From positions 77,432,823-77,496,822 of the forward strand of contig NC_033798.1 in the NCBI RefSeq assembly GCF_001876935.1: a stretch of 64,000 bases of DNA. The letters are read 5' to 3'. The stretch is from Asparagus officinalis (lineage: Eukaryota; Streptophyta; Magnoliopsida; Asparagales; Asparagaceae). Every line of letters begins with the position of its first letter. Positions within the stretch are counted from its first letter, which is position 1. A model generated the notes under the pieces. That model ran no database searches, had not been told where the DNA came from, and saw nothing but the letters and a program-made list of their open reading frames with translations. Shown here one piece after another: positions 1 through 11,417 of the stretch. A program made the translations under genes and the position numbers.

Positions 1-1690
1 ATATGTCATGATATTATTATATAGATTTGCTTGTATTTATTTATTGTTTCCTATTGTTTTTTAGAACAATTAGTAGTTCATGACTTAGTGGTCTCGTACG
101 TCATGAACAGACTTAGTAACATATGTGGGTGCGTTGACTGTGTTTAGGTGGTGAACCAGAGTTTCAGTGTGGAATACGACTGTTGATTTAGAAAAACGAG
201 AAGAGTTAGGATGGGGAAGTTAATGTTCATATGGTCGGATAAGACTGTTGATATATCTTCTAGGCTCGCACCAGTAGATCGGTGTCGCCACTGGGGTTGG
301 TTTGTTGGGTCAAAGTAGATCAGCGTCGCTACTTTGGTTCGTAAATTTGATATTCACCCAAGTTTAGCTTGAGTCCAGACCAGGCTAAAAACGGATTGTG
401 TGTAGTCCTCTGACCGAGTTTGTGTAGCGCTATTGGATGTATGTAGGGAATTTGTGAATAGTCAGTTATCCGATAATATACGCGTTGACTCTGTGCGAGA
501 TGTGAACCAGTGACCTGTTATAGAATGACTAGTTACATGACCTTGTGACTTAAGGTGATTATGGATTCTTATGTGAGATGTAGATCAGTTGTATTTTCTT
601 TTTATACATAGATCGGGATTAATGTTTAATTATCTACACTCTGAGACATATGGTATATACATGAGGGTTTTCTTGTTTGTATTATTTTGCTCGACGTACT
701 ACATCTCTTGTTATAGATCTTTAAGTATTAATTTCATCTAGTGTGTGACCTTGTTACTTGGATGATTAGTCTGATCGCTAGCTGCATAATCTCGTTACCT
801 GATTGGTTTTGGATGCTTTATGTTTATCATATTTTAGTAGTGTTTTCGCATGTTGATTTTGTTGGTTTTCTAGTTACACGTCCTTTTGTCATTTCTGTTA
901 TCATATCGTTTTCCGCTTGGGTTTTCGTTCGTTCTATTTGTTTTGTGGGGTCTTGCCATGTGCCATGCACGCTGACGTACACCTGTTTTCTCTAGTATAC
1001 ATCAGACTTAGAGGAAGAACGGGTCCAGCTGGGAGATTGCCAGGAGCCAGAGGATTCTCAGCAGGAGTGCCTTGAAGATAGAGTTGAAGAATAGGCCGAA
1101 GTTTAGCTACCTCTTTTTAGTTGATGATCCTAGTTTCTTTTATAGCATTTTCCTTTTCCGCTTGATCATTGTATTTTATATTCTCCAGTATTTATTTGTT
1201 CAAATATGTATAAACGCATGTTTGACTCGAATGTTATGTTTTGGATGATATTCATTTATGATATGTATTAGTTTATTCTGTGTTATTCATTATATTCTTG
1301 CTGATTGTGATCAGAGACCTGTGACTTCGCATTGTATTTATTTATTGATGCTTAGCGTATTAGGTTGAGGTGGAATGCTTATTTTTAATTATTCTCCTTG
1401 ATCTAATACGTCACAGGCTTGTTCACGTTTCGATTCCCCGGCATTTCGGGAAGCGGAGCGTGACAGAGAGCCTTCACCTTGAGCCTTCTTTGGCGTGTAA
1501 GCCTTCTTCGAAGATGAAATCTTCTTGTATTTCTAAGGCGAGGAAGATCTTGAGGATGAAGATGATAGATACTCCTTAAACTTTGCTTGCTCGAATTCAT
1601 ACTCGACCGTGGATTCAACCAGGATCTTGATTGGTTACGATACGACGGTCTCGGCAGCGAGACCGTTAGCTCCCACTGTGGTCGCCAGTA
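1..1690. repeat. decayed repeat DNA, no gene
   Basis: No reading frame here looks like a protein. The stretch about 640-745 is a diverged direct copy of about 4398-4510 (both share the run GGTATATACATGAGGGTTT followed by similar sequence), so both belong to one dispersed repeat. A short duplication of about 41 bp with the core AGTAGATCRGYGTCGCYACT lies near 270-345. From about 1400 to 1690 the sequence matches, with divergence, the gypsy leader at 12.0-12.13 kb (shared block GCTCCCACTGTG..CGCCAG). Which element the first 1.3 kb came from is not clear. Confidence 0.5.
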
Positions 1691-2113
1691 GTTATGAAGC
1701 CACGTAGATCACCTAAAACTTGAGAAAACCATCACCAAGTCCACTCTAGTTTCCGAGATAGTCACAAGTATTTTGGAAACTATGTCTTATCTTCATAGCT
1801 TCCGAGACAGCTATAAGTGCTTCAAAAACTATAATTTTCCTTCATAGCTTCCGAGATAGCCGTAAGTGTTTCAGAAACTATAATTTGCCTTCATAGCTTC
1901 CGAGACAACTGCAACTGTTTTGGAAACTATGAGTCTTCTCATAGTTTCTGAGACATGTTTTGTGCCTCGAAACTTGTGTGATGCGTTTCTTGTACATTCT
2001 TTGGTTGATCTTTGGCTTTTGATGATCCTTTATAACTTAGATAATAACGTTTATCGCCTTCTCTTCATCTTAAACTATGTGTGATACCTTATAGGCAATT
2101 TTTGATGCCTACA
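1690..2113 (-). mobile_element. gypsy-like LTR fragment A
   Basis: Read on the - strand this begins TGTAGGCATC, then runs through a block with GATGAAGAG..GGCGATAAA that is also found at 13.1 kb and, more diverged, at 5.45 kb. It ends next to GGCGACCACAGTGGGAGC, which resembles the block that follows the primer-binding site in many plant gypsy elements. That gives an LTR of about 420 bp. The inner boundary is a guess because no clean TG..CA end is visible there. It contains the palindromic tandem array at 1750-1962. Confidence 0.45.
1750..1962. repeat. 49-bp tandem array of imperfect hairpins
   Basis: TTCCGAG (TTCTGAG in the last copy) recurs at 1751, 1800, 1849, 1898 and 1946, a period of 48-49 bp and about 4.3 copies. 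Each unit contains CATAGCTTC and a few tens of bases later GAAACTAT, its near reverse complement, so each unit can fold on itself. Confidence 0.8.
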
Positions 2114-3308
2114 GTGACAAGTCGATAGTGCTTTTGCCATCTCATCAGCCAAGGTTTCTCTGAGATCACGTCTTCTTTGAGGGCGGCCTATGGATCATCC
2201 TATGGATGGATCGGCTTCCCTTACGGAGATCATGCGGGTCACATGCTTCGACCATAAAAGCTTAGATAACTTTTGTGGTGAAATTCTTTCTTGAAGAAGA
2301 TGCTTAAGAAGTTGGAGGCGTTCTCCCCCAACAAGATGACCAGCCTGCAGACTTTGAGTTTTTACTGTAATCTAATCTCCAATAGATAGGAATTGTTCTC
2401 TTCAAAGAGACATCAAAGTCTGAGGCGCCAAGTGCAGACTTGATCACTACTCATGTGCTCATATGAGCTATTGCCAGTCAGAGCTTGAATGATATTGGAC
2501 CTTATCAGAACCAATGATAAGGATAAGGCTCTCTAGGTGGTTCCACTCAAGGCTTCTCTGCAGTCAGGGAGCCAGAGTTATTCTACGAAGGCAATAAAAA
2601 GCCGGAGTTGCTTGTTCAAGGAAGACAACCACCCTTATGGTGTGTCTTCTTCTGAAAAATCTTTGGGGGTGCTAATGGTCACTCTACCATCTAGCAGATA
2701 GTGTATTTTGGCAAACACTCCTTAAAAAGCTGTAGAGGCCTTCAAAGATTATGCCTACGTTGATTCCTCTTAGCCAAAACTAACCCTCCTTAGCTTGAAT
2801 GATACAACTCCCGACTTCGTTTAGCTTAGACGGTATAACTCCAGTGTTGTTCTTCGGTGTGAGTAGAATCAGACCCTTGTTCAGAACTTAGCATGTCTTC
2901 TCAAAAAAGGGAGGTGAGCCCCACGGTGGATGCCAAACTGTTGATGGCGAAGATTAAATAGTCAATCATATCCAGAAGAGGATAGTTGTGGATTCAGGGC
3001 GGGATCGGTTCCCCTTTAGTCCTCACTGGGACGAGGTAGACGAGATTGTTGAAGGGGGCACTTGCTTCTCTGACTTTATGTCTGGATATTAAATTGGAGG
3101 CTAAAGTTTATGCTACACTGACACAAATAACCCGTGAGAGGGTGGGGACTGGTTCCCCCGTGGTTCCTCTGATGGTCAAATTAGTGAAACTTGAGTTGAG
3201 AAGGGGAAGGTGAGGAATCGATGTGGTTCTTGAGGTGGCAAAGTGCCGTTACCGAGGGTCTGTAAGAGCCTCTCTGTGTATCTAAAGAACTGTATGTGTT
3301 CTTTCTTT
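2114..3308. other. no gene seen; degraded repeat sequence
   Basis: No reading frame longer than about 80 codons and no protein motif that I recognise. The composition and the flanking LTR fragments suggest old retrotransposon interior (around 2300 CCCCCAACAAGATGACC resembles retroelement untranslated sequence), but this is inference. Confidence 0.35.
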
Positions 3309-3309
3309 T

Positions 3310-3310
<1 letters not shown>

Positions 3311-3354
<44 letters not shown>
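3311..3354. repeat. (AG)22 microsatellite
   Basis: Uninterrupted AG dinucleotide run of 44 bases. Confidence 0.97.
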
Positions 3355-3357
<3 letters not shown>

Positions 3358-3564
3358 CTTTGAGGTTAGGAGTCTACCCATATATATCACCATGATAGGG
3401 ATAAATAGGTCACTTCCAGCCAAACATAGGGAGACGGTGGTGAATTATGGACTAAGAGCCAAGTCATCTCTCGCTTTACAGGTGTCGGCTAGCGACTGGA
3501 GGGGAAGTCACTTCGGTACGGGAGAGGGTGTCTCTGTATTTTTTGGGAAGTGAATGAGAGCATA

Positions 3565-3720
3565 GTCAGTCGACCGATAATGTCATCAGCAGATAGGATT
3601 TTGCTCTAGTCGGTCGATCGAACCCATATCACCGGTCGACCGATCAGACTCTAATTTCGTGTGCACGTTTTGTGTAAGTCATAGGTCGGCCGATGGGATA
3701 TAACCGGTTGACCTATCATA
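3565..3720. repeat. array of GGTCGACCGAT-type palindromes
   Basis: Variants of GGTCGACCGAT occur near 3565, 3611, 3632, 3683 and 3703. The core TCGA or GGCC is self-complementary in most copies, so five short palindromes are spaced over 155 bases. Same style as the arrays at 5059, 10104 and 30008, with a different core. Confidence 0.7.
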
Positions 3721-4992
3721 TGCACTTTGGTGAACCTTGTTTCTTTCTCACATGCTTCAATCGTGAACATGAAGTAAGAATTGCATGTCGATACACGTGC
3801 ATAGTTTATGAGGGTTCAAGTACTAGATTTGAACATGCACGAGCGTTTGAAGGTGCGTGATCTATACTTTGAGTTTGTCATGATAGTGTGTGACATATAT
3901 TGCATTTCATGATAGTTTGGATACTTGAGTGTGGTTAGTTGGTATACCGCAATGAGGTCGCGATAGACTATACTCGGAGTGGGTTAGTTGGTATACTATA
4001 ATGACACCATGGTAGACTACACTCTATGATGCATCATTCCGGATTAGGCTGGTACGCCTATTTTCGCTGGGTATTTGTGTAAGGTAGGTGATGCCTCAGG
4101 ATATTGTGAGCGCCTTACTTAGCTTTATTATTTTTCTGTTAGAGGATTATATAGATTTACATTTATGCTCCTATGTTACCTACTTCGAGAGTAGGGTATA
4201 AGATTGAGGATGTCACACACGACACATATCTTATGCGAGATTCTTTTACCGGATTATTATCCTTGTGACTGTGCTACCTACCCGAGAGTAGTGTGAGATA
4301 TTTGTTATGACTTATATGGGTTGAGGCTTGGTAATGTATTGTCCTTTTATTTATTGTTTTGTTTCTTAGGATCTTGGAGTTGGTATTTAGCGATTCACAA
4401 TTTGAGATACGAGGTATATACATGAGGGTTTCCTTTCTTGGATTATTTCGCTCAACGTACCCATTCTCGTGTTGTGGATTTATAAATATCAATTTTCTCT
4501 TAGTTCAGGATAGATGCTTTATATATCTATATGTATTAACATGTATTTTTTATACTCCTAACCCTCTTCCCCCTGGGGGCGGTGGAGATGATCTCGCTAG
4601 CACTTTGACGCATGTTGTTTTCCCTCTTTTCAGGCAGTGAGTCAGGCGCACGGAGAGTCGTAGGTTGAAGGAGACTCGTTTCGCTCACCATCAATTATTT
4701 ACATTAGTAGTTTATTTGTGCTCACTGTAGTTATGATTTATTTTTAGACATTTAGAGTCGTATTTTATTTTGGAAGGCTGAGTGCCTTAGTAATGTTTAA
4801 GTTAACTCTTATGTATTGAGATATTTCAATTTTATTTTAGTTTATCAGTTGTACTCTCTATTATTCAATTGGAACATGATTAAGTCTATGTTTGGATGTC
4901 TCTTCTTATTATCATGTTCATTGCATTCTAATCTTTATTTTATCTATTTTGTACATACACTTGATTATTATTGATTCCACTAGAGAGATATT
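3721..4992. repeat. dispersed repeat, second copy of the 640-745 family
   Basis: About 4398-4510 is the diverged partner of 640-745. A two-copy tandem repeat of about 50 bp, with GGTTAGTTGGTATAC in each copy, lies at about 3915-4015. No reading frame resembles a protein. Confidence 0.5.
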
Positions 4993-5495
4993 TGTGACGC
5001 CCCTGGTTTCACACAAGACTGCAGTCCAAGGTGAACCCAAGGATGTTTCACATACAATGTGCGAAACACCTTAGGTATTTCGCACCTATGTACGAAACAC
5101 GTTGGGTGTTTCGCACAATATGAGATAAACCTTGGGTGTTTTGCGCCAAGTGCGAAACAGCCTGACTGTTTCACACCTGTGCGAAACAGTTTGTACTGTC
5201 TTCGGTACTTTAACTTTATTTCTTTTGTTCGACCTCAGAATGAAGTAATTCCAGTTATGTTGGAAAGCTGACAGTTGCATTGGAAAGAAGACGGAGAGAA
5301 CTATGACTTTTGTCTTTTGAGATTTTTCGTATTCGAATTATATTATGGTTAAAATTTTAGTTCTTCATACTTGTGCATTCCTTTACTTCCCCTTTGGTAT
5401 CGGATAATCCTCTTTGCATCAGACATTAATGTTCATCACCTTCTCTTCATCTCGACCTGCTTGTGGGAACCTATAGATAATTTTTGACACCTACA
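4993..5495 (-). mobile_element. gypsy-like LTR B (about 503 bp)
   Basis: On the - strand it starts TGTAGGTGTC at 5495 and ends GGGCGTCACA at 4993, giving TG..CA ends. The first 70 bases align with LTR starts at 2113 and 13145 (shared GAGATGAAGAG). It contains the GTGCGAAAC hairpin array. With the - strand gag remnant at 7.3-7.6 kb it may be the 3' LTR of one decayed element. Confidence 0.55.
5059..5190. repeat. 28-32-bp tandem hairpin array (GTGCGAAAC)
   Basis: GTGCGAAAC or a variant occurs at 5059, 5090, 5122, 5150 and 5179. Between successive copies lies GTTTCGCAC or a variant, its reverse complement, so each unit forms a short stem-loop. Confidence 0.8.
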
Positions 5496-5840
5496 AATAC
5501 CCCATCTAAAGTGTTCCAGCCTTATTCTTTTATAGAGGATACTGGAATACTTTGGATATGATATGCCCAACCTTTAATACTTTGACTTCTTCAGCTTTCA
5601 ATCTATTCAGTACTTTGTCGAATAGCTAAAATTCTTTCAGTACTGTATTTATTGTCTGACCGTTATTGAAATCTTGAACTAAAACTGATGTGTGGATTTC
5701 TGAATTAGCTCGTGTTGTTGAATCGACATTGAAGTGGTTCATCTTTGTCTGGAGTTTGTATCTAAATCATGATTGAACTCCCCAGAATTATCCTTTAACC
5801 TGGAATTTTTTAAAACCTTATTTCAGCAAAATTACTAATG

Positions 5841-5930
5841 TGTTGACCGGCATTGACCTCCATTGCAACGTGTTGACTGGCATTGACTTTTGTTACAATG
5901 CATTGACTGGCGTTGACCTTCATTGTAACG
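5841..5930. repeat. 30-bp tandem repeat, 3 copies
   Basis: TGTTGACCGGCATTGAC and variants start at 5841, 5871 and 5901, exactly 30 bp apart. Confidence 0.85.
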
Positions 5931-6150
5931 CTCTTAAGACGTTGGAGCGGGGAGGATCAGTTTATACTCATATACTCTTTGGAGCTTTAGGAATTAGTTT
6001 AATCTCGTGTACTCGTTGAAGATTCAAGGAGATACAGTTTATACTCGTATACTCATCGGAGTGTGGGAAGAGCAAGCTGAGAATATATCGGAGGCTCGCG
6101 CTCGAGTCATAAGACCAACTGATGAAGCTGGTGCGTCAATGACTATTAAA

Positions 6151-6417
6151 GGTTTGACCAAATAGGGGTTTGAAATGATCCTAACTATTTAAAAGTTTGA
6201 TTGTTCAATTTGAAAGTAGACCTCTTGTTCATGGAAGGAATCGAGAGGGGATTTTGGCTTTGGCCCTAACTATTTAAAGGTTTGACCAAATAGGGGTTTG
6301 AGACGATCCTAACTGTATTAAGGTTTGATCATTCAATTTGAAAGTAAATCTCTCGTTCATGGAAGGAATCGAGAGGGGATTTTGGCTTTGGCCCTATCTG
6401 TTTAAAGGTTTGACCAA
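6151..6417. repeat. 128-bp tandem repeat, 2 full copies plus a partial
   Basis: GGTTTGACCAAAT starts at 6151, 6279 and 6407, exactly 128 bp apart. The shared unit includes GGAATCGAGAGGGGATTTTG. The copies differ at several positions, so the duplication is old. Confidence 0.85.
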
Positions 6418-7307
6418 ATGGGCAGTGGGAGTGGAGGTATAAATAACAGTGGGATTGTTAACTTGTACAAATTACTCAGTGGGGATTTTTGGTGTCAAGT
6501 AGCTAGGACTTAACACGGAGGGGTTTGATAATCGCCATAGATCAGCAGATTTAAATTTTGGATGTCGTGTCAGGACTTCAACAGTGGGAGTGTTAAAGGC
6601 TTGACACAGTGGGAGTTTGAAGGGTTTTAACAATGAAGAATTTTGGTGGACCCATTGTCAATTAATTTGATCAGTGAGGGATTTTGTGGTGGAGGACCAT
6701 TAATCATTAAGCACTCCACAATGACACCCTGAGAGTTTCGTGAGGGAAGATTGACCATATGCAGTTGTTGAATCTCATCTCAATGAAAGAGTGCTCCGAA
6801 AGTCACAGTGGGAGGGTTTTAATCATCTTGGAAATTATTAAATAGCCACAGTCGAAGGTTCTTAATTATTTTTATCATGGTTAAGAATGAATTATTCCGA
6901 TGATTGGTTTTCACCTTGAATAATTAATTGGTTTTGGGTTATCCTTAAGAATATCATGTGTAGTATTCTCCAGAAACTTCCTATTGGAATGCATTGAGGT
7001 ATTCCACCCCAAGCTCTTTGGCGAGCCTAAATCCAATTGGCCACATTGTCGGGTTATCCTTAAGAATATTAAGAGTAATATTCTCCAGGAACTTCCCGTT
7101 GTTAGAAATAAGGGAAGCAGTTTAACCTCATATACCCATTACAGGTTGGGGAAATAATTTATACTTATATACCCGTTGAAGTATCAGGGAGCAGTTTAAC
7201 CTCATATACCTGTCGGAGGAAAGGAAGAAGTAGTTTATACTATTATACTCTTTGGAGTTTTGGAGAAGCAGTTTATACTCGTATACTCTTTGGAGTATTT
7301 GTCGTTC

Positions 7308-7610
7308 TCATTTGGTTTGTTTCGCCGTTATGATGCCGGCGTCAATCAAGGCTTGGATTTTATTTTTGAGAATGAAGCAAGCCTTTGTGGGATGAAGAAC
7401 CCTCATGTGGTACGCACAATATTTTTGGTCTGAATTCTTGTTAGCTTCCTCCTGATTTTTAATAGGTAGTGGTTCAATTTTATTGTTGCTCAAGAGATAG
7501 TTAAAGATGGCTGGAATCTCATCATCCTTGAAGGAGTACCATTCCTTTTGAGGTGATTGTTGTGATGATTATTACCACGATTGTCTCTGTAATGTTTGAT
7601 TAACATAAAT
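7308..7610 (-). pseudogene. gypsy-type gag fragment with zinc knuckle
   Basis: A - strand frame (clearest at 7308-7493) contains CAYHMRVLHPTKAC followed by a hydrophobic stretch ending in LIDAGI. This C-x2-H-x4-H-x4-C pattern and the following LI..G resemble the C-terminal gag of plant Ty3/gypsy elements. Upstream on the same strand, at about 7500-7610, is Arg/Asn/His-rich sequence (RDNRGNNHHNN) as in gag linkers, separated by stop codons. No protease, reverse transcriptase or integrase is visible nearby, so this is a dead fragment. It ends where MULE sequence on the + strand begins. Confidence 0.6.
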
Positions 7611-7618
7611 AGCAGTTG

Positions 7619-8790
7619 CAGGCATTGTCGGTTGGCCTCTCTCAGCTCATAGCAAATGTGACTCTGTGGACGATAGCATGTCAGAAACCTTCAATGTTTT
7701 CATTTTACTTGCAAGATACAAAACCAATCATTTTAATGTTTGAAGATATTAGACCAGCTTTGATGGATAGAATGCAAAAAAAAAAATTTAAACTTCAAGA
7801 TAAATTCCTTAGTCGTGGGATAGCACCAAGAAACTTCAAGAGGCATACAATGAGCAAACATTGTGTCAAGTTTATTAGAATGGTGCAAATGATCAAGAGA
7901 CAGGATCTGAAGTCAGACATAGAGGACTTAGTCATGATGTTAATTTGGCACATAGGACTTGCACTTGTAGAGTGTGAGATTTGACAAGAATCCCATGCGT
8001 TCATGCTATTGCTGCAATCCTCTTTATGAGAAGGAAGGTTGATGACTATGCGTTAACTATTATAAGAAAAACATTTACATGATTTGTTATTATAAATTGT
8101 TGAATTATGTTGAGCGTAGCAAATTTTGGGACATGGAAGGAGAGGGTATAGTTTTGCCACCTAATATTGTAAAGAGGAAGCTAGATAGGCCAAAAACTGC
8201 TAGGAGGAGGGACTGTAATGAACCAACAAGAAGAATCAACAAGGCTTCAAGAGCAGGAGTCCTAACAAAGTGTTCTAATTGTAGAGAAAATGGACATACT
8301 AGAAAGAATTACCCACATTCAAAAATAGACTACTCACCAAGTAAGACTATTTAGTTTATTTCTACTTCTATGTATTGAGTTGAATGGTATTCACTACATA
8401 AATATATTCTTTTTTCTTGCCATGTAGGTATTGCAATCTCAAGCAAATGATAGAGGTTCAACCGACAATGTAGGATCAACAAGACAAATAAGAAATAAGG
8501 GTGGCACACCAAGAGGAAGGAAGAATAAAATAGGTCAATCACAAGATGAATTAACCAGAAACAATGTCCTTATACCAGCTTCAATAATAGTAAAGAGAAG
8601 GGCCATTAGAACCAACACTAGAAAAGACGCGAGGGCACAATCAGCTCCAGAAGTTAATGCTAGAGGGAGGGGTAGAGGAAAGGGAAGATCTAGAGGTAGA
8701 GGCCATGAACATGAGGGAAACTCAAAAGCTAGAGGAAGTGACGGAGATAGTGGCATAAGCATGCATGAAGACTAGAACTGTGGCAGGGGT
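7619..8790 (+). pseudogene. MULE transposase remnant 2 (C-terminal half)
   Basis: The 3' half of a Mutator-like (MURA) transposase, which would cut and move the element by binding its terminal repeats. At 7660-7990 two frames together give MSETFNVFIL, then IILMFEDIRPALMDRM, so a frameshift splits the domain near 7710. The SWIM zinc finger follows in the third frame around 7950-8010 (CTCRVWDLTRIPCVHAIAA). At 8079-8354 come W..EGEGIVLPP and a zinc knuckle CSNCRENGHTRKNY, in which the last Cys is Tyr. A basic tail at 8680-8710 reads RGRGRGKGRSRGRG. The catalytic N-terminal half and the left terminal repeat are missing, so it cannot be active by itself. Confidence 0.75.
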
Positions 8791-9845
8791 GAGCATGGTG
8801 ATATAGTTTTTAGAGGATTAAGTCAAGCACAACCAATATTTATGGGACCTTTAACACAAAATGGTTCTCAAGTGTTGGACTAATTTGTAAATTTATGGTT
8901 AAATGTACATATTTGTTTGTATTTTCAAATGTATTTTTGGATTAAGTTGAATTTGGAAAAACTATGACTAGTTTAGCCTATATAGTTATTTTTAAGTATT
9001 TGTGCATGTTTTTGTGGATACAATTATTGTGGTTATTTTCAAGTTGTACATGTTGTGCTCAGGTTTTGTGTATATATACTAGTTGTGCATATGTACAAGT
9101 GTATATATATAAGTTGTGCATGTATACATGTTGTGCGTATTGCACATGCCCAGATTTTGGGGTTTTGTTGCATGTTTATTGACTAGATGTAGATATTGAC
9201 AGGATGTACATGAAGAACATATGTCAGCTGTACATTCATCGCACACATACACATAATTTTGATTTTATTACTTATCTCTTACATGAGTCAAGTCTATTTT
9301 TACAATCACCCATTTTTAACAACATACAAACTCAAAGAAATTATAACCAAAACAAGATACAAAATAACCCTTTTCATCATTCTCGTCTTCACAATCTGCA
9401 ACTCAATTTCATTCTCTATGAAATTTTTTTTCTCTTCTTAGTTTCAACAACTCCTGCTTCATTCCACCGTTGTATGCACATCAACCTATTGAAAACATGG
9501 CCGGAGCTTACAATGTTGCAAATTGAGTGGGTACTAGAGCTTGAAGATGGCATGACAATGCGTGAAGAGACCAATTTTCGCCCTATGAAGCCCTAATTTC
9601 CTTTAGTCCCTAGTTTCATCCCCAATTCTTAAAAGCCCTGATTTTTGAAACCCCCTTCCATGTTAAAACGGACGCTCACATGAGCTCACGTAATAAATTA
9701 GTCGTTAGATTAAACTTCAGCGTCGGAAATGCCAATTTGACATCATAAAAATCACTTTATAGGCTAAATTATTGTTAGTGTCAATTTATAAGCTAAACTA
9801 ATATAGGGGTGTCACTTTTAGGCTAATTTGTTGTTTTAGCCTTAG
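8791..9845. mobile_element. 3' part of MULE remnant 2, no gene
   Basis: AT-rich; a 130-codon open frame at 9204-9596 has no recognisable motif. Around 9000-9165 the words TTGTGCATGT and TATATA recur as low-complexity sequence. The last ~90 bases repeat GGCTAA..TTATAAGCTAA and may be the right end of the MULE, but no matching left end was found, so this boundary is tentative. Confidence 0.35.
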
Positions 9846-9888
9846 CTTTGTTCCCTCATTTATTGGATCGAAAAAGAAGACGCTCTTA

Positions 9889-9905
9889 CTATATATCTAA
9901 ATAAA
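9889..9905 (+). promoter_or_regulatory. candidate original TATA box of SCD1
   Basis: CTATATATCTAAATAAA lies about 50 bases before the left target duplication of the MULE. If the MULE is removed, this motif would be about 165 bases upstream of the SCD1 ATG, a normal distance for a plant TATA box and leader. Inference only: no transcript evidence is available. Confidence 0.4.
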
Positions 9906-9951
9906 TCCAAGCCCAATGAGAAGATGCAACCCACTCCAAGGTCCGACTCCA

Positions 9952-9960
9952 CCTCAAGTA
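9952..9960. repeat. left 9-bp target duplication of the MULE
   Basis: CCTCAAGTA here is identical to 17341-17349. Nine bases is the usual target duplication of Mutator-like elements. Confidence 0.9.
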
Positions 9961-10100
9961 AGAAGAAATTTTCAAAATAATCACTTTCCCAATTTTATTC
10001 CCTAATTTTGACCCACTTCAAACTTTATTACGAAAATTAACCCACTTTCTCGTCATTTCAGCAATGTGGCCAGAAAGTGGGTCGATTTTTAACTACGTTT
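9961..10100 (+). repeat. left terminal inverted repeat of the MULE
   Basis: Imperfect match to the reverse complement of 17195-17340; see the MULE entry for shared blocks. The outermost bases differ (AGAAG on the left, GGAA on the right). Confidence 0.85.
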
Positions 10101-10103
10101 CTA

Positions 10104-10374
10104 ATTAATCGGGATTGTCAACCCCGACTAATTAGGAGGTCGCCCGCCACCCTGCTATAGTTTGACAGCTAAGTTAGTCGGGGTTCAAAACCCTGACTAA
10201 TTTAGCCACCTCCTAAATGGTCGGGGTTGGGAACCCAGACCATTTTGAAATGCTTAATTCAAAATGGTCAGGGTTCCCAACCTCGACCATTTAGCAGAGA
10301 GTGCCCAACCGCAAGTTAAAGAAGTGGGAAATTGGCTAAGAGACATAATAGTCGGGGTTGCCAACCCCGACTAC
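10104..10374. repeat. left subterminal palindrome array (5 units)
   Basis: Five near-perfect inverted repeats of 27-33 bases at 10104-10134, 10172-10203, 10215-10246, 10261-10292 and 10348-10374. The core is GTCGGGGTT, 1-4 loop bases, AACCCCGAC. The arms extend differently (TTAG..CTAA in some, AATG..CATT in others). The last unit ends about 20 bases before the TATA box at 10394. Confidence 0.85.
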
Positions 10375-10393
10375 TTGTTCTGGATCCTGCCCC

Positions 10394-10403
10394 CTATATA
10401 AAT
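10394..10403 (+). promoter_or_regulatory. TATA box of the MULE transposase unit
   Basis: CTATATAAAT in a CT-rich context, followed by a pyrimidine-rich leader (10408-10470), as in plant core promoters. It faces the transposase. The palindrome array directly upstream is a candidate enhancer. Confidence 0.55.
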
Positions 10404-11234
10404 CAACCGAAACCCTTCTCCCCCAAACTCGTCTCTCCCAGCCGCCTCTTTCTCTTTTCCAACTCCGTTGCTCTCTTGTTTTGCTGCCACCCATCTCAAT
10501 TTCAACCCCATTTTGCAGCCGAAATTCGTTGTGAAAGTTTGCTTAAGATCTCTAGGATAATTTCTCTTCCTTCTCTCCTTTTTTAACATGTAGAAATCTA
10601 GGGTTTTCTCTCAAAAATGAACTTCTAGGGTTTGAATGCTATTTATAGTGGTTCGAATGCTTTATATGTTGATTGTTGTAATTGAAATTAAACTTTTAGA
10701 GCATAGAATGCCCAATTCTAGGGTTTAGAATTTTCAATGTGGGGTTTAGGGTTTTTGTTCAAAATTATATGAGATTATTTGCATCTTGGGTTTTCCTCTC
10801 TTATTCGATGCCTTGATAATATTTTCAAAATTTTTTTTGCATTTAAATAATATAATCTTCTTTTGCATATGTTGAACAATATTATTTTTATTGCTTGCTC
10901 TTATGGTGGGAAAATTAATTACCGAATGAATAATATGCCAATATACGTCAGAGGGTTAACGATGCCATTAATGATCTCGAAATCATATAGTTAATGTGAC
11001 CTGGTTAAGGAATTACACCAAGTTACGGAAATTGACCCACGAGAATACCGACTAAAAATAATATGCAATTGGCCTATAACTTTTGATACAATATCCGCAA
11101 TTGAGATATCAAACGATCATCATATGAGTATTATGTTTAATTTGAGCAAGTCAGAACCAACGGTAGAATTATTTATTGAAAAATTACCATATAGTTCGTG
11201 CTAAATATCCATACCCCCAGGAGAATTCTCACGC
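10404..11234 (+). other. MULE leader and probable intron, no clear coding sequence
   Basis: CT-rich leader to about 10590, then AT-rich sequence with several TCTAGGGTTT motifs typical of plant leader introns. Open frames at 10332-10589 cross the TATA box and are not believed to be genes. Confidence 0.4.
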
Positions 11235-11417
11235 ATGTTAGATCTGGGAGTTGAGTCTAATTGTTTTCTTTCTTCTTTGAGTGAAATGGAGCAGGCTCAA
11301 TTTCAATATCACAATAGTGGATCTTCATTCAGTGGAATGTCAAATGTCATGAACAATAAAGTCCCTTATGAAAATATGAGGCCGTTAAGAGGGGTAACAG
11401 TTGAGTCTAATTGTTTC
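11235..11417 (+). pseudogene. possible N-terminal exon of the MULE transposase
   Basis: A short + strand frame (EMEQAQFQYHNSG) with no domain I recognise. Its position between the TATA box and the transposase core suggests the N-terminal part. The word GTTGAGTCTAATTGTTT occurs at about 11251 and 11400. The gypsy fragment follows directly. Confidence 0.3.

Larger units (their letters stand above)
5496..7300 (-). mobile_element. interior of a decayed gypsy-like element, rich in tandem repeats
   Basis: No intact protein. Diverged copies of a unit containing GTTTATACTCGTATACTC recur at 5.95-6.06 kb and 7.12-7.29 kb, and a direct repeat with GGGTTATCCTTAAGAATAT is seen at about 6945 and 7053. The strand follows from the adjacent gag remnant and LTR B. 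Possibly a non-autonomous element, since no pol motifs are visible. Confidence 0.45.

Noticed and set aside
3296..3553. Frame rich in Arg-Glu
   Set aside because: Product of translating the AG microsatellite.
1750..5190. Regular short repeats that could look like CRISPR arrays
   Set aside because: Repeats are hairpin units with little or no unique spacer, in LTR-like plant DNA; no cas genes.
9204..9596. 130-codon + strand frame
   Set aside because: AT-rich, Asn/His/Phe-rich translation without motifs, in the 3' part of a decayed MULE.
10332..10589. Overlapping + and - open frames of 84 and 72 codons
   Set aside because: They span the palindrome array and TATA box of the MULE; no conserved motif.
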